From Amphiura filiformis (taxonomy: Eukaryota > Echinodermata > Ophiuroidea > Amphilepidida > Amphiuridae), in the NCBI RefSeq assembly GCF_039555335.1, contig NC_092628.1, positions 97,840,536 through 97,904,535 on the forward strand: DNA of 64,000 nucleotides. Direction: 5' to 3'. This document shows positions 55,288 to 64,000 of the stretch, piece by piece. Both the position numbers and the translations under genes were made by a program. Position 1 is the stretch's first letter, and each line of letters opens with the position of its first letter. Under the pieces are notes generated by a model, which was not told where the DNA came from, did no database searches, and worked only from the letters and a program-made list of their open reading frames with translations.

Positions 55288-58200
55288 ATGCAAAATACAT
55301 GCTAGTTTTTTTTTTGTTTAGCCAGGGCTGAGTATCCCCATTTTGAAGGACTTTTTTTTTTTTGCACCAATTTTCGCTCAAATTTTGGGACTTCAGGCAG
55401 AAATATGCCTGTACAGTGTTATGGGGAAAATTTTCAAGTTGATAAAAAATGTTTATGTCAGATTCAGTTTCTACACAAAATTTCACCCTAGAAAATGTTC
55501 CTTTTTAATTAGGATATCTTTCACTTAAGTTTCCACCATTCTGGCTGCCAAACGTATAGTCAAAGCTTGAATGCTGTTTTATGAATATTAATTACGGTAC
55601 AAATCAATGCATCAACCAAAAACACGATGGCAATGGACTCTAGCATCGAATGCGTAACTATGTGCCAATTTGAAGATTCCACAGTTCACAAGTAACTCAG
55701 TTCAGGTCACGAAGGCGAAGCCCCGGGGGCGAAGCATATCAGTAATGCTAAGTGCACCTGTAGTCGTTCTTCTATATAGCCACACCACATGCAATCTATT
55801 CAAAAATGCATACTGTGCAAAGTATTCAAAACTGCCTTATATCTGCATACAAAACCATGTACAGTTTGATGTACAATGTACTCACTACTAGCCTGTATTT
55901 ATTTCATATTTTTTGCTCAGGTACACCTGAGTGAATATATACATTCAGTTTAGACCTTGACCTTTGAACCTAAGTAGCTCCAAGTCAGGCTTCTTCTGCA
56001 AATGCTTTTGCTTTGTCTTCACTAGAAATATTTTATAGTATAATATTTGATAGGATAATGCCTGGTAATGGAAATGCAGACTATAAATGCTAGCTACTAA
56101 ATTAACCTCACTCCCTATGACATAGTTCATAATATATATGCAGCAGTGAGATATCTAACTTGAGGTGGACATAGAATATTAGCCTCATTTCCCATGAAAT
56201 TATTTATAAAACTGTGTTCTGTAGCCCATAGTGGAGGGGTTTTTAACCTGGGGATGATATTAATCATAGGTGTTGACAGATTGATAGTGGTCTGGAAGTT
56301 CAAGTTAGTAAATTACATACTGCTCATGAACTTATCAGATTTTGTTTGCCAGCTAGGTCAGTGTACATGGCCAATACAATGTACAATACCAAATACCCAT
56401 GAACTTCTTACTTAAATTTGCATTGAGAGGTAAGAAGGCTTGTTCTGACCAGGGTATGGATTTGATATAATCAGTCCAGCATTTAACAACATTATTAACA
56501 ACATTGAATTTTAAGGCCAAATGTTTACCTTCTCCATTACATTGCACACAGTATTTTGATGCATTACCTGAATAGGTTTAGTTTCATTATTACCTTCAAC
56601 TTTTACTTTTACTCTCTAGTTGAAAGTAAGTGGCACTAATGAGGTTTTCAGCATTTTAATAGATCCAGTTTTAAACCTTTAACTTTTACCTCATATCCCT
56701 GCTTTAACCCTCTTTCAAGTTCAGTGCATAATGAATATCATCAAAATGTTGTTTCCCTGTTTATTCTTCTAGATATTATATTCATACATATTCTAAGCTA
56801 ACTGTATTCTAATTCGATATTTTCTAAAATAACACATTGCCTTTTGATTTATTCTAAAGACTATGGTAAGTTCTGATGTTAAAGCCACAATGTACCATCT
56901 TATACATGTAATATGAAATTGGTTAATATTTTTCAAACCTGACTTTTTTTGGCATATTTGTAATGTTTACACATGTCACAACTTGCACCTAAATGGAATC
57001 AGCCAAATTGGTTGTGTTTGTAGGTCAACAGAACAAAGTTTGACATAATGTCATTTATATAATTCAAAGAATTGTGACATTATGTCCTCCTATAGAACTG
57101 CGTGTTAAATGGCCAAAATAACTAACCAGCAGGGTTTCTTTCATTTTACCTTGTTATTTCAGCTCAAAATGGACAGAAACCCTTCCGATAATTATTACTA
57201 GCATTATTTCAGCATTTTGAGTATAAAACAAATTTAAAATTTGAAGGAAATCATCTTTAATTAAAGCCTTGTTGTTTTCATACAATTTTAATTGAGTTTG
57301 TATTAAATTATACAAGTTTTTGGTTATTTCATGATCCCTCCAGATTCATCATAATTTTGCACTTCCCTACCAAAAACAAAACAAAAATACCAAAAACAGA
57401 CTAAGGGATATTCTTATCATTTTGGACAATGCTATAATCAGCCTTCTGGAACGTTAAAATTTTACTGTATTTCCTAAAACTATTTATGAATCATCCAAAT
57501 CATAAGAAACCTTATCATTATCTATCACACATCATATCCTATATATATACATATCCCAACAGACTCTACATTAGTAGATATGCAGTCTCTAAATATTGAA
57601 GAGCTAATCACCTAGTGGAACATATTTACCCTTTTAATCAAAATGCTTAAGGATCTTCACAATCTGATATCTTAATCTTATGTAGGCCTACATACATATG
57701 TATAAAACAATATCATTAGCCCTAATTATAAGAAACGCGACATTATTCAACACCAACGACCTACATTGCACAACCATGTGTTCCAATCATGCCTGAGCAC
57801 TCCCTTTTAAAGGGGTTTTTATTATACGGTATACATGTATGTACAATTACTTTTCCAAAAGTATGTGGTTTTGCATAAGTGTGCAAAAGTACATACTTTT
57901 AATACAAAATAGGCATATTCCTTTCCGATAGCCAAAACCCATGATTAGCGTTAGGGTTAGTAGGCCTACATTTTCCTTCATTGGGGCATGCTTAACTCTA
58001 TAAAATCTAACAAAGAAAACCACTGCACATGTATGCATTGTCATACCCAGGGAATTGATGGCTGATGGGCCAGTGACACCACCGTAGCTACAAGTGGGTG
58101 TCTAAGGTTCGAATCCCAGGTTGCCAAGTGAAAAATTTGTTCATCTTCTCCGTTTTTCATTCCTCTTCTCCTTTAATTTCTGATAGCCAAAAACCATATT

Positions 58201-58845
58201 TAGCATTAGGGTTTATATTCATAAATATGCCAATAGTATATGATGCAAAACTATACAGCACATCGGGCCACCATGCATGTATACTATCGCAATATACCAA
58301 GAATGAAGTTGATTGGTTGTTGCGATGTTGTGTTAAATCTGCAGAGTGGATTATTAATGAAAATGTGGGTAAAATATGCAATAAAAGCTGCTGAGTAGAT
58401 TTATGAAAATGTAGGCAAAATATGCAAATTAGCTTATTAATATTCATAAATATGCAAATAAAACATGACATAGAACTATAATACAGCAGATTAGACCACT
58501 ATGTCCTATCACCATACCAAGTTTGAAGTTTAAGCTGCAGAGTAGATTAATGGTTTTGCTTCCGCCCGGACAAGCCAAAACAAACAACCATTTGGATGAT
58601 AACACAAGCTCCACATATATATGTGTGGAGGCCAAAAATTCTAATATGGAGTCAACAGGTTTACAGAGAGAAACTCCTATCCTATAGCTAGGCAAATCAA
58701 ACAGTCCGCTGCTGCTCAGAGATAAAATCAAACATGTATGAATATAGTTAAAGGCAAAAAAAATGAATGGAAGACTACAAACTGTGGATGGTAACATAAA
58801 TATATGAGAAGTTCTTCTTCAACCTATTTTTTTTTTCTTTTCCAG

Positions 58846-58985
58846 ATTTTGCTTGCTAAATATGTGAAAGGAGATTACAACAAGAGTGCTGTAACAGTTG
58901 CAAAAATACTTTTCTGTTCTCTCTGCCGAACCCCACAAGAGCTGCAATCAGACAATGTTGTACATTTTACAGGTGTTTGGCTCAG
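58846..58985 (+). CDS. Possible internal exon of an unidentified gene
   Basis: A strong polypyrimidine tract and TTTTCCAG precede it; donor CTCAG|GTAAGG follows. The 140-bp exon starts in phase 0 and ends in phase 2. The peptide (ILLAKYVKGDYNKSAVTVAK, then ILFCSLCRTPQELQ..) looks protein-like with even composition. No family recognised. It does not join 61914 in frame with this donor, so an unseen exon or the alternative donor ACAG|GTGTTT would be needed. Confidence 0.4.
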
Positions 58986-59006
58986 GTAAGGTGTTCATCT
59001 AAACAC

Positions 59007-59660
59007 CTCAAATAAAGAAAGTCCGCAGTCATGTAACCCGTCCTACACCAAACCCTAATCTTGTTATGACAATTTGATTGATAAGGTCGTGTGCAGAATC
59101 TTGTTAGCTGCAATTTGGTACCAAATTTGCTACCGAAATCTCTAAATTCATAGAGATTGATAGCAGTATATGAAATTTGGTGCATTTTCAAAAGTTGCAA
59201 ATTAAAAACAGACCACGCGAACCTGTAGAGGTGAATGGCAGAGCACGACCATTGACATATTGACATAGCCCGAAACAACCGCTAGGTCATATCGATCGCA
59301 TCGTGCTCTAGTATTCATCAGTAAATCACTGTAGCAATCCATGCGTTTTAAACTGACAATTGAATAAAGCGCGCATTTGGGATAGTCGACAGGGGCCCAT
59401 CGTGGGCAAGCAAGGTTGACCATATTGCCACGCTAAGCCATTTCGACCGCGTGCTTCGTTTTGATTTGCAACTTTTGAAAATGCACCAAATGCCATAAAC
59501 TGGTATCAACCTTTGTCACTTTTGAGTGTTTGGTAGCAAATTGGGTATCAAATTAGAGCTAACAAGATTCTGCATACGACCGTATCAATCAAATTGTCAT
59601 AACAAGATCAGGTTTTTGGTGTAGGATGGGTTGTATGACTGCGGACTTTCTTTATTTGAG
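59007..59660. mobile_element. Foldback element, CTCAAATAAAGAAAGTCCGC ends
   Basis: The first and last 26 bp are perfect inverses, and pairing continues through 'CCTACACCAAA' and 'TTGTCATAACAAGAT' to a centre near 59335. 654 bp, beginning 22 bp after the putative 58985 donor. Non-coding. Confidence 0.78.
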
Positions 59661-59899
59661 CAGTTTAGCTCTATGAGCAGGGCTGCAAGCGGTCCTATAT
59701 TTCCTATATTTTCATATTTGGAATATTTTTTGCTGAAGGTCTTTGTATTAAATATAAATGCCTCCCTGGACCCCACCAATCAGGTTTATTTGTATCCATT
59801 TCTATAATTCCAGGTTGCATTTTTGCCCTGCAATTTCAGTTAATTCTCTAACTTCTTGGGGCTTTGCCATATGAACCTACACTAGACCTTTTCACAGTT

Positions 59900-61130
59900 C
59901 ATGTTGAGATTTTGCATATAAAATAGAGATAATCAGTGTGGTGTTGAATGCTGACATCTTGTGGGTACACGCTGCGATGGCCGTTCGTCGTTCGATCTCC
60001 ATGAGTGAACAGCAAAATCACTGTGTTGATGTGTGGTCGTGCGTCTTGAACTCGCCACTCAAAAAAGGTGGCAATGTCAAATTAAATGATGATATCTCTG
60101 CCAAGCAAGAAGTTATTGTCACGCTTGTGGTCTCATTTTATTGCTAAATAAAATGCACTTTCAACCCAGTAAAAAGAATTCTGTTAGCCTTTTTAATACT
60201 GACACTGCTTCATAGAATTCAGAATGGGCAGAGTGGCGGAGGTGGGGGATGTGGAGGTGGGGGATGTGGCACACACAAACTCTATGGGATTGATATTTTT
60301 AGTGCATAATCTGCTTCTGTAAAGACTGTAAATTGGATTTTTACTCTATTTAGTATCTAAAAGACTCATGAACTTACAGCTAAACAATTCTACTTATTGG
60401 TTTAGTCTAGAAAATACAAACTTTTCCATACAAAACTACCCGTTTTCATATCAAACACTGTAGGGTGTCTTCAAAATCTAAAAGTTACTGTAAAATTTTA
60501 ATTACCCGTACTGACGCGAGTATAGTCCCACCCCGTTTTTGGATGAACATTTATCAAAATTGGGGGGTGGGACTATACTCGAATTTCAAAAAAAAATTTT
60601 AAGTTTTTTATTTTTTCGGTTTTGTAGTGTCCCTGGACCTAGACCTAAATGGTAGGATCATTCATGGTTGACCTCAAAAAAAAAAAAAAAAAAAAAAAAT
60701 TCAAGATGTTTTGTATTTTTAATATGAAAATTGATAATTTGTATTCATGTCATAGTCTATTAATGATTTCAAAATGCATTGAATTTGAATGCATGACCTC
60801 GGTCATTCTGAACTCAAACAACTCTAACTCCACTATCTTAGCTGATAAACAATTCTCCTTTGGAGGTCTGTTAGGGCACACATTTAGCTACAACATGACA
60901 CCAAACACACTTCAATACCTGTTTAAGCAGAGATATAACAATTTGAAGGAGTCTCAATTTGGAAAAGCGTAACAAAACCACCATTTTTGGGTGGCGAGTT
61001 CAAAACGTGTGGCCATAAATACTATTCATCTGCCAAATATGACAACTGTAACATGATTTGCACGATTGTAGTGCATGTAAACTGAAATCTCATTGCACTA
61101 TTTCATGTCCTAAACCATAATCCCCGAAGC
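59900..61130. mobile_element. Probable second foldback
   Basis: 'TTGAACTCGCCACTCAAAAA' near 60047 is the inverse of 'TTTTTGGGTGGCGAGTTCAA' near 60985, with more inverted matches ('GATATCTCTGCC' and 'GCAGAGATATAAC'). It contains a 24-bp poly-A at about 60669 and a hairpin at 60517-60581 (GTATAGTCCCACCCC paired with GGGGTGGGACTATAC). The 107-residue open frame from 60649 lies in it and is dismissed. Outer limits approximate. Confidence 0.5.
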
Positions 61131-61913
61131 TGTAAATAAAGTTTTAGCTCATTTTGGACTTAGCGTACATTATTCTCTTCCAATTTATTTAATATGGATT
61201 CCCGGAAGTAAATGACTGCCCAATTTACCCTTTACTAAACGTTTGTTTTATAGTTATTGTTATATGCAGTATTTTTAACTTTTTATGGCCCCACTGAGCC
61301 CACCATATGCATATGGGTGACCCTGCCCTGCTTCACAAATTTGTTTGTCTCCTTTACTATTGTAAGGCTTGCAGTCCTGAGATTAGGTTTGTATGTAGCC
61401 AAGACACATGGCTTTCATATGGCTCAGTCAGGTCCCTTCTAACCTTAAAATTGACATCCCTAGACTAGTCAGAAAAAAGGGCAAACACTGCTCGGTCACC
61501 CCTATTGCACTATTTGAAGTTGCTTTGTCCAATAAAGCCTTGAAATTATTGTATTATTCTTATTCCAGTTATATTAGCAATTCTGTAAACAATATTATCC
61601 AGATACGCAACACAAATATTCTTATGCATGTCATTTTAAGTGTCCATGTGCCATTTTCGAAAAACTAGGTGAATGTAATACAAAAGCAACCCGGTTCCAA
61701 ATGCTTTTGAACTATGTTTATTCAAACAAAAGAAAGGAATTCCACTATTGCTGGAGTGTGGCTAACATGCAGTACAAGCAGATCAGGAAATAAAGTTACA
61801 TTAATTATAACTGTTCCAAAATGCTAATAACACATTCATGAGTATCCACAGTCAATTGTACAAATGTATGTATTTCTTACTATCTTCTCTTTCTGTGACT
61901 CTTTTATCCATAG

Positions 61914-62035
61914 AATCATTTGATGCCCTCGTTGATGCTACAAGGGAACAAGTGACAACATCCGCAGCGACACAGTCAGTCATGTTAGCAGAGGGAAACT
62001 TTCTCAATCGTCAACATCCACAGATATGCGTATAA
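61914..62035 (+). CDS. Possible terminal exon of an unidentified gene
   Basis: The tract TTCTCTTTCTGTGACTC and TTTTATCCATAG precede a 40-residue open frame (SFDALVDATREQVTTSAAT.., ending HPQICV) closed by TAA at 62033-62035, entering in phase 1. Composition is protein-like. It may belong with 58846-58985. Not recognised. Confidence 0.35.
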
Positions 62036-62344
62036 AAATGAATGATACAAGCTGCATAAATATGATGAACAAATACATTCACTTTATCTATTTAGAAATG
62101 AAAGGCTTTTAAGACCAGCACATTTACATGGATTTGTTTCAGTGAGTGGTCATTTCATATTACCAGTGTTAGCAGAACTCATTGTAAAGCTGACAATGTG
62201 GCTATAAATTCAAGTCAAATCCCTACCTTATTAGAATGAGAAGCATGTTCTTAAAACATATGGAAACTATATTTGGCAAATAATGTGAACTATAATATAA
62301 CCTTTCTTAAGATTTTGTGAATGATTAGCAGTGTTCGAAATATG

Positions 62345-62480
62345 CCTCAAAAAGTTACAGGCCAGCCGGGCTTGACCTTAAAAGTTACCGGCCAGCCGGG
62401 CCGGCAACTAGATGCCAGTCAGAAAAGTTACCGGCCAGGCCTAAAAGTTACAGGCCAATGGCCTGCTGACTGGCCCTATT
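62345..62480 (+). repeat. AAAAGTTACCGGCCAGCCGGGC tandem motif
   Basis: Four imperfect copies of AAAAGTTACMGGCCAG within 110 bp, plus 'GGCCTGCTGACTGGCC'. GC-rich island in AT-rich DNA. 62481-62964 holds nothing recognised. Confidence 0.55.
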
Positions 62481-62964
62481 TCGAATGCTGATGATTAGCC
62501 AAGTCAAGTCCAGACAAGTCAAGTAATAATTTATTATACTATTCAGCAAATTACTTCAGCGGTGTCGATGTCCTTCTGCTTTGTCTGATTATCACATAAA
62601 AAAACTACAATCTTAGAAATAATTATTCGAACACTTTTAAGGGCTTATTGGAAATGGTCGCCCTCTCTACCCCTGTATAATGTTTGCATGCCCAATATGC
62701 TCATCTTCACCATATCTTCTCCCAACATTGTTTGGTGGGGAAAGGGGAAGGGTACGTATGCTGAAGATGAACATTGAGATAACACTACTATAATCCTTAG
62801 TTTCCAGTGACTCGTATAGCGTGCGCACTGTACTAAGAAGAACAGCGGAATTGGGTGTTCGAACACATTTTGTCCGGGATTGTAGGTCACACGTTGCTAC
62901 GCAGTTTGACTAGCGAATGAGGTGCCAATGTGATTCTAGAGTTCAGTCTTTGATCAAGTAATCT

Positions 62965-63505
62965 CAGGGGCGTAGCAAGAGCATCAGGGGCCTATGGAAA
63001 AGGAGCAGTACGGGCCCTTTTAACCAGGGCGGGATTTAGCCTACCTTATTGGGGCCCTGGACCAGGCCAAAATTTGGAGGCCCCTGAACTCACATGCCGA
63101 GGAAGGTATATGCACTAAAGTCAGTGGCCAAGTTTTGGTTTAACTAAGGGGGACTAACATATTTTGTTGAATTCAATTTCAGACTATCTTGGCCCCAGAT
63201 CAACATAAATTTTTGAATTTGAATGAGCGCGAAGCGCGGAAAATTTTACAATTTTGCCTTATTTTGACCAAAAAGATGCTGTTATTGGGGTTACAAGAAA
63301 GATGCATAGGGCAATTTTGGGGCCCCCAATTTTTTTTGGGGGGCAAATTGCCCTGGACCCGGGCCCATCTGGCCCAATGCTATAAAAATCCGGCCCTGCT
63401 CTCCATTATCAGCCCTTATTTAATTTTCGCTTTTGTGCTCGGGTCCCTGAACCCTCGGGGCCCATGGACTTCGTCCATCCTGTCCCCCCACTTGCTACAC
63501 GCCTG
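62965..63505. mobile_element. hAT-type MITE, 8-bp TSD AGTAATCT
   Basis: The ends CAGGGGCGTAGCAAG and CTTGCTACACGCCTG are flanked by AGTAATCT at 62957-62964 and 63506-63513. The interior has another inverted pair, 'CAGGGCGGGATTTAG' and 'AAATCCGGCCCTG' (about 63026 and 63386), which may be a nested second element. No transposase; the 105-residue frame inside is chance. Confidence 0.85.
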
Positions 63506-63534
63506 AGTAATCTTCATGTGTATGCCAATTGAGT

Positions 63535-63937
63535 TTGTCATCAAAATAAATAAATAAATTTCAGAATTTATATAGCGCTTTTTCCAGAGGATTCAAAGCG
63601 CTGTAATTTCGCTGCGTGGTGAATCATCACAATCAGATCGCATCAACTAGGCTAGTTGCAGCCGAACCTGGCGCAAACCTATCCGCACTTAGATTGTAAC
63701 ATCCACCCATTTTCTGCAGCTTCCCAAATTCCATTGGGTGAAGGAAGTTTTTGATAACGAAACAACTAATCACCGATTTTGAAAGCAGGAGGAAACCGGA
63801 GATCCCGGAGAAAACCTGCGAGAGCAAACATGGATCGGGATAAACCAAGTGCACATGAGTCCTTGGGCCGCGCCGGGCTTGAACCGGGACCTCAGTGGTG
63901 CAAAGCGAGGGAACTACCGCTGCGCTAACTCGCCCTC
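63535..63937 (-). mobile_element. tRNA-derived SINE
   Basis: On the minus strand it starts GGGCGAGTTAGCGCAGCGGT (A-box TTAGCGCAGCGG), with B-box-like GGTTCAAGCC near 63880. The body includes a 'CTCCGGGATCTCCGG' region and the tail 'AGCGCTATATAAATT', then TTTATTTATTTATT. About 400 bp, probably full-length, inserted in a LINE fragment. Confidence 0.8.
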
Positions 63938-64000
63938 CCTCAATCATAGTGCCAAGATATTTATATGAGGACACATGCTCCACATTACTACCCTTCACCA
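63938..64000 (-). mobile_element. LINE reverse transcriptase thumb fragment at window edge
   Basis: Minus-strand reading gives 'VEHVSSYKYLGTMI', the typical segment after the palm of non-LTR reverse transcriptases. Continues outside the window. Different subfamily from the fragment at 1-275. Confidence 0.65.

Noticed and set aside
58030-58120. tRNA-like sequence with GGTTCGAATCC
   Set aside because: The T-stem and acceptor stem do not pair. At most a degraded tRNA-derived repeat.
60649-60972. 107-residue plus-strand open frame
   Set aside because: It lies inside a foldback and starts across a poly-A tract. No splice context or domain pattern.
63189-63506. 105-residue plus-strand open frame
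   Set aside because: It falls entirely within the hAT MITE at 62965-63505 and consists of repeat sequence.

Overview
The window is nuclear DNA from an animal. It is AT-rich and intron-rich, and much of it is short inverted-repeat transposons, LINE and SINE fragments and minisatellites. The coding style (phase-1 EGF exons of 114 bp, extracellular modules) and the repeat content suggest a marine invertebrate deuterostome such as an echinoderm or hemichordate. The species assignment is inference only.

The backbone is a tandem cluster of three paralogous plus-strand genes for secreted EGF-repeat proteins: gene 1 (5' end not seen, exons 5091-10767), gene 2 (15015-26066) and gene 3 (37622-51718). 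All share one design: a short signal-peptide exon, a five-cysteine N-terminal module that begins with the signal cleavage region, one divergent EGF exon, a variable run of calcium-binding-type EGF exons, and one terminal exon for an approximately 165-residue beta-rich module ending in TAA. Every internal intron is phase 1, so EGF exons can be gained, lost or skipped without breaking the frame, and the paralogues differ in this way. Gene 1 has 11 EGF exons, seven of them almost identical and lying in a 242-bp exon-plus-intron array. Gene 2 has six, one carrying an in-frame stop. Gene 3 has four intact EGF exons, one that lost its splice acceptor, several relics, and two alternative first exons with duplicated promoters.

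1-5090: a LINE reverse-transcriptase fragment split by a 2.2-kb composite insertion, then MITEs and sequence related to gene 2 intron 1. 5091-10767: gene 1. 10768-13970: hAT-type MITE, palindromes and otherwise unremarkable sequence. 13971-26066: gene 2 and its upstream region, with several MITEs, a GAT microsatellite, a 1.5-kb foldback and an ACGGGT-type repeat field in its introns. 26067-35990: gene-free, filled with nested foldback and MITE insertions, plus an inverted EGF-exon fragment near 35.4 kb. 35991-51718: gene 3. Its last intron holds a 5.0-kb TTAA-flanked element, inside which lies a 3.16-kb element with Polinton/Maverick-like termini and 6-bp target duplication that encodes a C2H2 zinc-finger ORF and two more ORFs. 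51719-64000: foldbacks, hairpins, two possible exons of an unidentified gene (58846-58985 and 61914-62035), a hAT-type MITE, and a tRNA-derived SINE beside another LINE fragment at the edge.

No prokaryotic features, CRISPR arrays, rRNA genes or intact tRNA genes were seen. Splice sites and element boundaries were read by eye. No alignment or database search was run.
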